A DNA stretch of 64,000 nucleotides from assembly GCF_033843265.1 (NCBI RefSeq), contig NZ_JAWXRD010000004.1, forward strand, positions 106,772-170,771, written 5' to 3'. The DNA is from Scandinavium lactucae. GTDB taxonomy: Bacteria > Pseudomonadota > Gammaproteobacteria > Enterobacterales > Enterobacteriaceae. Below, in pieces: positions 36,740-44,687 of this stretch (position 1 is the stretch's first letter; each line of letters starts with the position of its first letter). The position numbers and the translations under genes were made by a program. Under the pieces are notes generated by a model that made no database searches, was not told the DNA's origin, and saw nothing but the letters and a program-made list of their open reading frames with translations.

Positions 36740-36764
36740 CCCGGTGGCGCTTCGCCTGCCGGGC
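36740..36764. repeat. REP element between maeB and hemF
   Basis: A single palindromic unit (CCCGGTGGCGCTTCGCCTGCC) fills most of the 51-base gap between the convergent genes, at the place where E. coli carries eut genes. Confidence 0.7.
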
Positions 36765-36775
36765 GTACGGGTTCT

Positions 36776-37675
36776 CTACACCCAGTCCCGAACCTGAATA
36801 AACTCACTCAAGGCAGCCTCCGGGCTGCCTTCTTCTGGCTGATAGTTATACTCCCAGCGCACCAGCGGCGGCATCGACATCAGAATCGACTCCGTGCGGC
36901 CCCCTGTCTGCAAACCAAACAGCGTGCCGCGGTCCCACACCAGATTGAACTCCACGTAACGCCCCCGGCGATAAAGCTGGAAGTCGCGTTCGCGTTCGCC
37001 CCAGGCTAGCGCTTTGCGGCGTTCAACAATCGGCAGATAGGCTTCGGTATAGCCGTCGCCCACCGCCTGCATAAAGGCGAAACACGGCTCGAAATCAGGG
37101 GTGTTCAAATCATCAAAAAACAGGCCGCCAATGCCGCGCTGTTCGTTGCGATGCTTAAGGAAGAAGTAATCGTCGCACCATTTTTTGTAGCGCGGATAGA
37201 CATCATCCCCAAACGGCAGGCAGATACGGCGGGCAACGCTGTGCCAGTGAACCGCATCGTCTTCAAAACCGTAATAGGGCGTTAAATCGAAGCCGCCGCC
37301 AAACCACCAAACCGGTTCCGCGCCCTCTTTTTCGGCGATGAAGAACCGCACATTGGCATGGCTGGTGGGCACGTAAGGGTTGCGCGGATGTACCACCAGC
37401 GATACGCCCATGGCTTCGAAGCGACGGCCTGCCAGTTCCGGGCGGTGGGCGGTAGCCGAGGCGGGCATTGCATCGCCGTAGACGTGGCTGAAATTGACGC
37501 CCGCCTGTTCAAAAATACCACCGTCGCGCAGTACACGGCTACGCCCGCCACCGCCTGCATCGCGCTGCCAGCTATCTTCGACAAAATCATGCCCGTCGAC
37601 TGCGGCGAGCTGTTGGCAGATACGGTCCTGAAGACTCAGTAGAAAGGCTTTTACCTGTGCGGCATCCGGTTTCAT
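36776..37675 (-). CDS. hemF: Oxygen-dependent coproporphyrinogen III oxidase
   Basis: 299-residue homodimeric cytoplasmic enzyme of heme synthesis that oxidatively decarboxylates coproporphyrinogen III. Hallmark segments PVWWFGGGFDLTPYYGFEDD and HRNEQRGIGGLFFDDLN and YNLVWDRGT-like FNLVWDRGTLFGLQTGGR are intact. Its start overlaps the stop of amiA by one base, so the two are translationally coupled. Confidence 0.97.
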   Translation of the reverse strand: MKPDAAQVKAFLLSLQDRICQQLAAVDGHDFVEDSWQRDAGGGGRSRVLRDGGIFEQAGVNFSHVYGDAMPASATAHRPELAGRRFEAMGVSLVVHPRNPYVPTSHANVRFFIAEKEGAEPVWWFGGGFDLTPYYGFEDDAVHWHSVARRICLPFGDDVYPRYKKWCDDYFFLKHRNEQRGIGGLFFDDLNTPDFEPCFAFMQAVGDGYTEAYLPIVERRKALAWGERERDFQLYRRGRYVEFNLVWDRGTLFGLQTGGRTESILMSMPPLVRWEYNYQPEEGSPEAALSEFIQVRDWV

Positions 37676-38544
37676 TAACGTCTCTTCACATGCGCTTTTT
37701 GGTTATCAAACCAGTTGAAATAACTGACGATGCCGGAGGCAATCGCGCTGGCAATTTTTTGCCGGAACGCGGCGGTGCCCAGCAGCTTTTCTTCGCCCGG
37801 GTTGGTGATAAACGAGGTTTCCACCAGCACCGACGGAATCGACGGCGACTTCAGCACCACAAACGCCGCCTGTTCAGTATTGCGGCTGTGCAGGCGATGC
37901 ACCGGTTTAATCTGTTTCAGGATATGCGACCCGAGGGTCAGGCTGTTCTTGATAGTGTCCGTTTGCACCAGATCGAACAACACCTGCTGTAACAGGTGAT
38001 CTTTATCCAGCGCCTTCTTACCCGCCAGCTCATCGACGGCGTTTTCCTTATCGGAAAGGTATTTCGCCATGGCGCTACTCGCCCCACGGTTAGACAGCGC
38101 AAACACCGATGCACCGGCGGCACTCGGGTTAGTAAATCCGTCGGCGTGAATGGACATAAACAGGTCGGCACCGTGTTTATGCGCGATTTCAACCCGGTCA
38201 TACAGCGGAATAAACGTATCGCCGGTGCGGGTCAAGCGGGCATCAATACCGTGACCGCGCAGAATTGAACGCACGTTTTTGGCGATCGCCAGTACTACAT
38301 GTTTCTCTTTTGAACCACCGTGACCAATGGCTCCGGTATCTATGCCGCCGTGGCCCGGATCGAGCATCACGATTCGTTTGGCCCTGCTTTTTTTTGCGGC
38401 AGGTTTACTGTGACCGTTGCTGGTTTTCAGCGTTTCTTCTTTGGCAATGGCGTTGGACATGCCGGAAAGGGTCAGTGCAGCCAGCCCGGCTTTCAGCACC
38501 TGGCGGCGCGAAGCGAGTATTTTTAAGGGTTTGAAAGTGCTCAT
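37675..38544 (-). CDS. amiA: N-acetylmuramoyl-L-alanine amidase AmiA
   Basis: 289-residue periplasmic zinc amidase that splits septal murein during daughter-cell separation. The N-terminus carries a Tat signal (SRRQVLKAGLAAL). DPGHGGIDTGAIG has the first zinc His, with Glu in VEISHKHGA-like VEIAHKHGA and His in MSIHADGF; VETSFITN near residue 245 holds the catalytic Glu. It is upstream of hemF in the same transcript, the E. coli arrangement. Confidence 0.96.
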   Translation of the reverse strand: MSTFKPLKILASRRQVLKAGLAALTLSGMSNAIAKEETLKTSNGHSKPAAKKSRAKRIVMLDPGHGGIDTGAIGHGGSKEKHVVLAIAKNVRSILRGHGIDARLTRTGDTFIPLYDRVEIAHKHGADLFMSIHADGFTNPSAAGASVFALSNRGASSAMAKYLSDKENAVDELAGKKALDKDHLLQQVLFDLVQTDTIKNSLTLGSHILKQIKPVHRLHSRNTEQAAFVVLKSPSIPSVLVETSFITNPGEEKLLGTAAFRQKIASAIASGIVSYFNWFDNQKAHVKRR

Positions 38545-38757
38545 GCGGCCCGAGTTGTAATAATGATTGATCCATGTGTTATATCGTATCGTGTTTTCCG
38601 TTACGACAGTCCGGGATGAGAATTGTTTTACTTTTCATTTCAATACGTGACAATGCAACATTATGCCATTTTTTTGACCTCGATTCCCCAGATATTGGAA
38701 TATCAGGACGATCACGCCATAATCACTGTTTTTACACCTAAGAAGATGGGCAATACC

Positions 38758-39183
38758 ATGGAGATTCGCGTTTTTCGCCAGTCCGATTTCGAAGAGGTTA
38801 TTACGCTCTGGGAGCGTTGCGAGCTGTTACGCCCATGGAACGACCCGGAAATGGATATCGAACGTAAGCTCAACCACGACGTGAGCCTTTTCCTGGTCGC
38901 GGAGGTGAACGGCGAAGTGGTCGGGACGGTGATGGGCGGCTACGATGGCCATCGCGGCTCGGCCTATTACCTCGGCGTTCACCCGGAGTATCGCGGTCGC
39001 GGCATCGCCAATGCGTTGCTCAGTCGTCTTGAGAAAAAACTGATTGCACGCGGGTGTCCGAAACTTCAGATCATGGTGCGTGAAGATAATGATATGGTGC
39101 AGGGCATGTATGAGCGCCTCGGCTATGAACATGCTGATGTGGTGGTGCTCGGTAAGCGCCTGATTGAAGATGAAGAATATTGA
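38758..39183 (+). CDS. ypeA: GNAT-family acetyltransferase YpeA
   Basis: 141-residue GNAT acetyltransferase, nearly identical to E. coli YpeA in its N-terminal 40 residues. The start is the ATG at 38758 (MEIRVFRQSDFEEVITL); the open frame upstream is not conserved. The acetyl-CoA loop is HPEYRGRGIANALLSRLEKK. Substrate unknown. It is divergent from amiA, and its end overlaps the start of yfeZ. Confidence 0.95.
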   Translation: MEIRVFRQSDFEEVITLWERCELLRPWNDPEMDIERKLNHDVSLFLVAEVNGEVVGTVMGGYDGHRGSAYYLGVHPEYRGRGIANALLSRLEKKLIARGCPKLQIMVREDNDMVQGMYERLGYEHADVVVLGKRLIEDEEY

Positions 39184-39619
39184 TTTTTTGCCGTCGGCAT
39201 ACGATGGTCACGGGCGGCTTCGGCTGCCTTTTGTGTTCTGGTGCGTGCTGTTATTGCAGGCGCGAACCTGGGTGCTATTTGTGATGGCCGGAGCGTCGCG
39301 CCAGCAGGGCGATACGCTGCTGAATCTGTTTTATCCCGATCACGACAATTTCTGGCTGGGCCTGCTGCCCGGCTTGCCCGCGGTGGTCGCCTTTTTAATC
39401 AGTGGGCGACGTCATCAGCTTCCGCGCCTGTGGGCAGCAGTACGCTGGCTACTGATTGTGGCCCAGCTCTCGCTGTTGGTCTGGCAGCCGCTGTTATGGT
39501 GGCAGGGTGAACCGCTGTCCGGCATCGGACTGGCGCTGGTGATTGTTGACGGTTTTGCTCTCTGGTGGCTGCTCAGCAACCGCCGTTTACGCGCCTGTTT
39601 TGCCCCGCATGAGGATTAA
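39164..39619 (+). CDS. yfeZ: DUF2919 membrane protein YfeZ
   Basis: 151-residue inner-membrane protein with about four hydrophobic segments (FVFWCVLLLQARTWVLFVMA, FWLGLLPGLPAVVAFLI, WLLIVAQLSLLVWQPLLWW, IGLALVIVDGFALWWLL). Length and the N-terminus match E. coli YfeZ. The first codon is TTG at 39164; an ATG at 39170 is possible. It overlaps ypeA by 20 bases, implying coupled translation. Function unknown. Confidence 0.88.
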   Translation: MKMKNIDFLPSAYDGHGRLRLPFVFWCVLLLQARTWVLFVMAGASRQQGDTLLNLFYPDHDNFWLGLLPGLPAVVAFLISGRRHQLPRLWAAVRWLLIVAQLSLLVWQPLLWWQGEPLSGIGLALVIVDGFALWWLLSNRRLRACFAPHED

Positions 39620-39620
39620 T

Positions 39621-39648
39621 GGCACTTTTCTGCCATTCTGGACTCCAA
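39621..39648 (+). promoter_or_regulatory. Sigma-E promoter of yfeY
   Basis: GGCACTT, a 16-base spacer and TCCAA match the RpoE -35/-10 pattern (GGAACTT-N16-TCAAA) at 10 of 12 positions, about 32 bases before yfeY, an RpoE-regulated gene in E. coli. Confidence 0.65.
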
Positions 39649-39679
39649 CAGGCGTTGTTTTACATACAAGGATCCTGGA

Positions 39680-40267
39680 ATGAAATCATTGCGTTTATTG
39701 CTCTGCGCACTGCCTTTGGCGTTAACCGGCTGTGCCACGGTTAGCTCAGGCTTCAGCTCGGTAAACTGGTCGGCAGCCTATCCGTGGAACTGGTTTGGTT
39801 CCTCAATGGAAGTCACCGAGCAGGGCGTGGGCAACCTGACGGCTTCAACGCCAATGGATGAGAAGGCCATCGACGATGCGCTGGACGGCGACTATCGTCT
39901 GCGCACGGGCATGAAAACCGACCACGGCCAGATCGTGAAATATGTGGAAGCGCTGAAAGACGATAAGGTCGCGTTGGTGGTGAATGGCGACGCGGGCACC
40001 GTTAGCCAGATTGAGGTGCTGGATAACGATATCGCCGCCGCCGATGGCACCAAAATCGGTACCCCGTTCAGTGAGGTCTACGACAAAGCCTTCGGCAACT
40101 GCGAGAAAGCCAGCGGTGATGACAGTGCCAGCGTCGAATGCAAGGCTAAAGACAGCCAGCATATTCGTTACCTGTTCAGCGGCAGCTGGGGTGGCCCGCA
40201 GGAACTGATGCCGCCGGACGACTCCCTCAAATTCTGGAAAGTCAGCAAGATTATCTGGCGACGTTAA
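39680..40267 (+). CDS. yfeY: RpoE-regulated lipoprotein YfeY
   Basis: 195-residue DUF1131 protein. A 16-residue signal peptide ends in the lipobox LTGC, so it is a lipoprotein of the envelope. The W-rich segment NWSAAYPWNWFGSSMEVTEQG follows. It is in a separate unit from yfeZ, with a sigma-E-like promoter in the gap. Function unknown; family membership and its envelope-stress control fit E. coli YfeY. Confidence 0.92.
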   Translation: MKSLRLLLCALPLALTGCATVSSGFSSVNWSAAYPWNWFGSSMEVTEQGVGNLTASTPMDEKAIDDALDGDYRLRTGMKTDHGQIVKYVEALKDDKVALVVNGDAGTVSQIEVLDNDIAAADGTKIGTPFSEVYDKAFGNCEKASGDDSASVECKAKDSQHIRYLFSGSWGGPQELMPPDDSLKFWKVSKIIWRR

Positions 40268-40304
40268 TTTGCGCCTGAGCAAGCTGTCTCCATAAAAAAG
40301 CGGG

Positions 40305-40351
40305 TATAATCCGCGCCATCAATAATGCCACGTAGTCGTGGCATCTTTTTT
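40305..40351 (+). promoter_or_regulatory. yfeX -10 region followed by a terminator-like hairpin
   Basis: TATAAT at 40305-40310 sits in a GC inverted repeat. A hairpin ATGCCACG/CGTGGCAT with T run follows at 40325-40350, before the yfeX ribosome site (CAGGAGAAG). It may end yfeY transcription or act as a leader hairpin of yfeX. Confidence 0.6.
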
Positions 40352-40371
40352 GCTTTTCAGGAGAAGCAGCG

Positions 40372-41271
40372 ATGTCTCAGGTTCAGAGCGGCATATTGCC
40401 GGAACATTGTCGTGCGGCGATTTGGATTGAAGCCAACGTGACAGGGGACGTTAACGCCCTGCGTGAATGCAGCAAAGTGTTTGCCGATAAGCTGGCAACT
40501 TTTCAGGCGAAATTCCCCGATGCACATCTTGGTGCAGTGGTTGCTTTCGGGCACGACACCTGGCGTAGTTTGAGCGGTGGCGTAGGCGCGCCAGAGCTGA
40601 AAGACTTCATCCCTTACGGCAAAGGCCTGGCTCCGGCGACGCAATACGACGTGCTGATCCACATCCTCTCCCTGCGCCATGACGTTAATTTCTCCGTCGC
40701 TCAGGCTGCACTGGAAGCGTTTGCGGGGGCAGTTGATGTCAAAGAAGAGATCCACGGTTTCCGTTGGGTGGAAGAACGAGACCTCAGCGGCTTCGTTGAC
40801 GGCACCGAAAACCCGGCGGGAGAAGAGACCCGTCGCGACGTGGCGGTGATTGCGGATGGCATCGATGCGGGCGGCAGCTACGTGTTCGTCCAGCGCTGGG
40901 AGCATAATCTCAAACAGCTGAATCGCATGAGCGTTGCCGATCAGGAGATGATGATTGGCCGCACCAAAGAAGCCAACGAAGAAATTGATGGCGACGAACG
41001 TCCGGAAACCTCGCACCTGACCCGCGTCGATCTGAAAGAGAACGGCAAAGGGCTGAAAATTGTTCGACAGAGCCTGCCGTACGGTACCGCCAGCGGTACG
41101 CATGGCCTGTACTTCTGCGCCTACTGCGCGCGCCTGTACAACATCGAGCAGCAGCTGCTGAGCATGTTCGGTGATACCGATGGCAAGCGTGACGCGATGT
41201 TACGTTTCACCCGGCCAGTGACCGGCGGCTATTACTTCGCGCCGTCGTTGGATAAATTGCTGGCACTCTAA
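40372..41271 (+). CDS. yfeX: Dye-decolorizing heme peroxidase YfeX
   Basis: 299-residue cytoplasmic DyP-type heme peroxidase. GFVDGTENPAG carries the family GXXDG motif with catalytic Asp, and the proximal His lies in ETSHLTRVD (near residue 215); the Arg of the distal pocket is in SLPYGTASGTHG-adjacent sequence. No signal peptide. Length equals E. coli YfeX. It has been linked to porphyrinogen oxidation; its deferrochelatase activity is disputed. Confidence 0.95.
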   Translation: MSQVQSGILPEHCRAAIWIEANVTGDVNALRECSKVFADKLATFQAKFPDAHLGAVVAFGHDTWRSLSGGVGAPELKDFIPYGKGLAPATQYDVLIHILSLRHDVNFSVAQAALEAFAGAVDVKEEIHGFRWVEERDLSGFVDGTENPAGEETRRDVAVIADGIDAGGSYVFVQRWEHNLKQLNRMSVADQEMMIGRTKEANEEIDGDERPETSHLTRVDLKENGKGLKIVRQSLPYGTASGTHGLYFCAYCARLYNIEQQLLSMFGDTDGKRDAMLRFTRPVTGGYYFAPSLDKLLAL

Positions 41272-41280
41272 TGTTTGCAT

Positions 41281-41354
41281 GCCCGATGGCGCTTCGCTTA
41301 TCGGGCCTACGAGCCCGGTGTTTTGTAAGCCTGGCAAGCGAAGCGCGCCGGGCG
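41281..41354. repeat. REP pair (BIME) between yfeX and the Nudix gene
   Basis: Two palindromic units (GCCCGATGGCGCTTCGCTTATCGGGC and a second around 41330-41354) lie between convergent genes. Confidence 0.75.
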
Positions 41355-41359
41355 TTTCG

Positions 41360-41788
41360 CTACAACAATCCCTTATCAGTAAACGTCTGGCGGGTGGCGA
41401 CGTTTAAATCGTACTCGCCAAGCCGCTCCGGGCTGACCCACGCCACGGCCTGAAACTCTTCATTAAATGTCACTTCGCGATTCGCACTCACGCAGTCGAA
41501 CATCAGGTAAATCATGTAAATCTCTTCCTGGCTGCCGTCGGCATAGGTTTTGATGCGGGTGTCATCGCGGAAATGCCAGGGCGTAATTTTCTCAATTTGC
41601 AGCTTATCGCCCAGCTCTTCGCTGATTTCGCGCCGCAGCGCCTGTTCCAGGGTTTCGCCGGGTTCCATACCGCCGCCGGAGAGCGCCCACTGGCCGGGAA
41701 ACACGCCGCGATCGTCGGCCATTTTGCACAGTAAATACGCTCCGTCGTTCTGAATAATCGGGCAGACAATCGTCCTTTGGCGCATCAT
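41360..41788 (-). CDS. nudI: Nucleoside triphosphatase NudI
   Basis: 141-142-residue Nudix hydrolase closely resembling E. coli NudI (RQRTIVCPIIQNDGAYLLCK). The Nudix box GGGMEPGETLEQALRREISEELG (about 38-60) is complete. The protein cleans pyrimidine (deoxy)nucleoside triphosphates. Two adjacent ATGs are at the start, with GAGGA upstream. In E. coli nudI lies elsewhere (near 50 min), so its place between yfeX and cysP is a synteny difference. Confidence 0.92.
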   Translation of the reverse strand: MMRQRTIVCPIIQNDGAYLLCKMADDRGVFPGQWALSGGGMEPGETLEQALRREISEELGDKLQIEKITPWHFRDDTRIKTYADGSQEEIYMIYLMFDCVSANREVTFNEEFQAVAWVSPERLGEYDLNVATRQTFTDKGLL

Positions 41789-41881
41789 TTCTTCCTCGTT
41801 AGGTTTTGGCCAAGTGTATCAAACGGGCGGGGTGAAAACTGCCGGATAGCCCTTATTCTCTTTTCAACTTCCAAATCACCA

Positions 41882-41965
41882 AACGGTATATAAAACCGTT
41901 ACAGCTTTCATCCTCGTTATAAATATTATGACTGTAGATAGTCATCACATTTATAAGGGTGCGCA
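41882..41965 (+). promoter_or_regulatory. cysP promoter/CysB region
   Basis: AT-rich DNA with two small inverted repeats (AACGGT...ACCGTT at 41882-41900 and ATGACT...AGTCAT at 41928-41945) and a TATAAAT -10-like box near 41918. As I recall it, the E. coli cysP promoter, which CysB controls, has similar sequence. The exact CysB sites cannot be drawn from one sequence. Confidence 0.55.
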
Positions 41966-42979
41966 ATGGCCGTTAAATCACTGAAAAAAGGAACACTGGT
42001 GCTGGGAGCCTTGCTGCTGGCGGCTCAGGCACAGGCGACTGAACTGCTGAACAGTTCCTATGATGTCTCCCGCGAGCTGTTTGCTGCCCTTAATCCGCCG
42101 TTCGAACAGCAGTGGGCGAAGGATAATAGCGGCGATAAGCTGACCATTAAGCAATCTCATGCCGGTTCATCCAAACAGGCACTGGCGATTTTGCAGGGCC
42201 TGAAGGCCGATGTGGTGACCTACAACCAGGTGACGGATGTGCAAATCCTGCACGACCGGGGCAACCTTATCCCAGCCAACTGGCAGAGCCGTTTGCCCAA
42301 TAACAGCTCACCGTTCTATTCCACTATGGCGTTCCTGGTGCGCAAGGGTAATCCGAAAAATATCCACGACTGGAGCGACCTGGTACGCAGCGACGTGAAG
42401 CTGGTGTTCCCGAACCCGAAAACTTCCGGTAACGCCCGTTATACCTATCTGGCGGCCTGGGGGGCGGCGGACCAAGCCGACGGCGGCGATAAAGCCAAAA
42501 CCGAACAGTTCATGACTCAATTCCTGAAAAACGTTCAGGTATTCGATACCGGCGGACGGGGTGCAACCACTACCTACGTGGAGCGTGGTTTGGGCGATGT
42601 GCTGATAAGCTTTGAATCCGAAGTGAACAATATTCGCAAACAGTACGAAGACCAGGGCTTTGAGGTCATCGTGCCGAAAACCAACATTCTGGCCGAGTTC
42701 CCGGTGACCTGGGTCGACAAAAACGTCAAAGCCAACGGTACCGAGAAAGCAGCTAAAACGTACCTGACCTGGCTGTACAGTCCGCAGGCGCAGACCATCA
42801 TCACCGATTATTACTATCGCGTGAATAACCCGGCGGTGATGGACAAACTGAAAGACAAGTTCCCACAGACTGACCTGTTCCGTGTGGAAGACAAGTTCGG
42901 TTCATGGCCGGAGGTGATGAAGACCCATTTCGCCAGCGGTGGTGAGCTGGATAAGCTGTTAGCGGCGGGGCATAAGTGA
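41966..42979 (+). CDS. cysP: Thiosulfate-binding periplasmic protein CysP
   Basis: 337-residue periplasmic substrate-binding protein for the sulfate/thiosulfate ABC importer. A signal peptide ends near QAQATELLNSSYDVSREL. ATELLNSSYDVSRELF and QSHAGSSKQALAI are ligand-site segments. Its stop and the start of cysT overlap in a TGATG-type junction, so cysPTWA form one operon. Confidence 0.97.
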   Translation: MAVKSLKKGTLVLGALLLAAQAQATELLNSSYDVSRELFAALNPPFEQQWAKDNSGDKLTIKQSHAGSSKQALAILQGLKADVVTYNQVTDVQILHDRGNLIPANWQSRLPNNSSPFYSTMAFLVRKGNPKNIHDWSDLVRSDVKLVFPNPKTSGNARYTYLAAWGAADQADGGDKAKTEQFMTQFLKNVQVFDTGGRGATTTYVERGLGDVLISFESEVNNIRKQYEDQGFEVIVPKTNILAEFPVTWVDKNVKANGTEKAAKTYLTWLYSPQAQTIITDYYYRVNNPAVMDKLKDKFPQTDLFRVEDKFGSWPEVMKTHFASGGELDKLLAAGHK

Positions 42980-43812
42980 TGTTTGCTGTTTCTTCCAGAC
43001 GCGTGCTGCCGGGCTTTACCTTAAGCCTCGGCACCAGTCTGCTGTTCGTGTGCTTGATTTTACTGCTACCGCTCAGCGCGCTGGTGATGCAGCTGGCGCA
43101 GATGAGCTGGGCGCAATACTGGGAGGTTATCACTAACCCTCAGGTGGTGGCGGCTTACAAGGTGACGCTGTTGTCAGCGTTTGTGGCCTCAATTTTTAAC
43201 GGGGTGTTCGGCCTGCTGATGGCGTGGATCCTCACCCGTTATCGTTTCCCGGGCCGCACGTTGCTTGATGCGCTGATGGATTTGCCCTTCGCGCTGCCGA
43301 CCGCGGTAGCGGGTTTAACCCTTGCCTCACTGTTTTCGGTGAATGGTTTCTACGGTGAATGGCTGGCGAAATTCGATATTAAAGTGACTTACACCTGGCT
43401 TGGGATCGCCGTGGCGATGGCGTTCACCAGCATTCCGTTTGTGGTACGTACCGTACAGCCGGTGCTCGAAGAACTTGGCCCGGAATACGAAGAAGCGGCG
43501 GAAACCCTTGGTGCTACCCGCATTCAGAGCTTTCGCAAAGTGGTGCTGCCGGAGCTTTCCCCGGCCTTGCTGGCGGGTGTGGCGTTGTCGTTCACGCGCA
43601 GCCTCGGTGAATTCGGCGCGGTAATTTTTATCGCCGGGAACATCGCGTGGAAAACCGAAGTGACCTCGCTAATGATTTTCGTGCGCTTGCAGGAGTTTGA
43701 CTATCCGGCGGCGAGCGCGATTGCCTCGGTGATCCTCGGGGCGTCGCTGCTGCTGCTGTTTTCCATCAACACCTTGCAGAGTCGCTTTGGTCGACGCGTG
43801 GTAGGTCACTAA
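42979..43812 (+). CDS. cysT: Sulfate/thiosulfate ABC permease CysT (CysU)
   Basis: 277-residue inner-membrane subunit; the ATG at 42979 matches the family start MFAVSSRRVLPGFTLSLG, and a GTG one codon earlier is not used. Six membrane segments; the EAA loop that docks the ATPase lies in EEAAETLGATRIQSFRKVVLPE. It overlaps cysW by one base. Confidence 0.96.
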   Translation: MFAVSSRRVLPGFTLSLGTSLLFVCLILLLPLSALVMQLAQMSWAQYWEVITNPQVVAAYKVTLLSAFVASIFNGVFGLLMAWILTRYRFPGRTLLDALMDLPFALPTAVAGLTLASLFSVNGFYGEWLAKFDIKVTYTWLGIAVAMAFTSIPFVVRTVQPVLEELGPEYEEAAETLGATRIQSFRKVVLPELSPALLAGVALSFTRSLGEFGAVIFIAGNIAWKTEVTSLMIFVRLQEFDYPAASAIASVILGASLLLLFSINTLQSRFGRRVVGH

Positions 43813-44687
43813 TGGCGGAAGTCACACAATTGAAACGCTACGATGCGCCCCGCATCAATTGGGGAAAATGGTTTCTGATTGGCACCGGGATGCTGGTATC
43901 TGCCTTCATTCTGCTGGTGCCGATGATGTATATCTTCGTCCAGGCGTTCAGCAAAGGGCTGATGCCGGTGCTGCACAATCTGGCCGATCCGGACATGCTG
44001 CACGCCATCTGGTTGACGGTGATGATCGCGCTGATAACCGTCCCGGTGAACCTGGTTTTCGGCGTGTTGCTGGCCTGGCTGGTGACGCGCTTTACCTTCC
44101 CGGGCCGCCAGTTGTTGCTGACGCTACTGGACATTCCGTTTGCGGTCTCGCCAGTTGTAGCAGGCTTGGTCTATTTGCTGTTCTACGGCTCTAACGGCCC
44201 ATTGGGCGGCTGGCTTGATGAACATAATCTGCAAATTATGTTTGCCTGGCCGGGCATGGTGTTAGCGACGATTTTCGTGACCTGTCCGTTTGTGGTGCGT
44301 GAGCTGGTGCCAGTGATGTTGAGCCAGGGAAGCCATGAAGATGAGGCGGCGATCCTGTTGGGCGCGTCCGGCTGGCAGATGTTTCGTCGTGTGACGCTGC
44401 CGAACATTCGCTGGGCGCTGCTGTATGGCGTGGTACTGACCAACGCCCGTGCAATTGGCGAATTTGGCGCGGTATCGGTGGTGTCCGGTTCGATTCGCGG
44501 TGAAACGCTTTCGCTGCCGTTGCAGATTGAATTACTTCAGCAGGATTACAACACTGTCGGTTCGTTTACCGCCGCAGCCCTGCTGACGTTAATGGCTATA
44601 GTGACCCTGTTTTTGAAGAGTGTGGTGCAGTGGCGCCTGGAAAATCAGGAAAAACGCGCGCATCAGGAGACGCATCATGAGCATTGA
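43812..44687 (+). CDS. cysW: Sulfate/thiosulfate ABC permease CysW
   Basis: 291-residue second permease subunit, six membrane segments, with EAA loop EDEAAILLGASGWQMFRRVTLPN. Its last codons overlap the start of cysA by 11 bases, so ribosomes may re-initiate. It partners CysT and the CysA ATPase. Confidence 0.96.
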   Translation: MAEVTQLKRYDAPRINWGKWFLIGTGMLVSAFILLVPMMYIFVQAFSKGLMPVLHNLADPDMLHAIWLTVMIALITVPVNLVFGVLLAWLVTRFTFPGRQLLLTLLDIPFAVSPVVAGLVYLLFYGSNGPLGGWLDEHNLQIMFAWPGMVLATIFVTCPFVVRELVPVMLSQGSHEDEAAILLGASGWQMFRRVTLPNIRWALLYGVVLTNARAIGEFGAVSVVSGSIRGETLSLPLQIELLQQDYNTVGSFTAAALLTLMAIVTLFLKSVVQWRLENQEKRAHQETHHEH

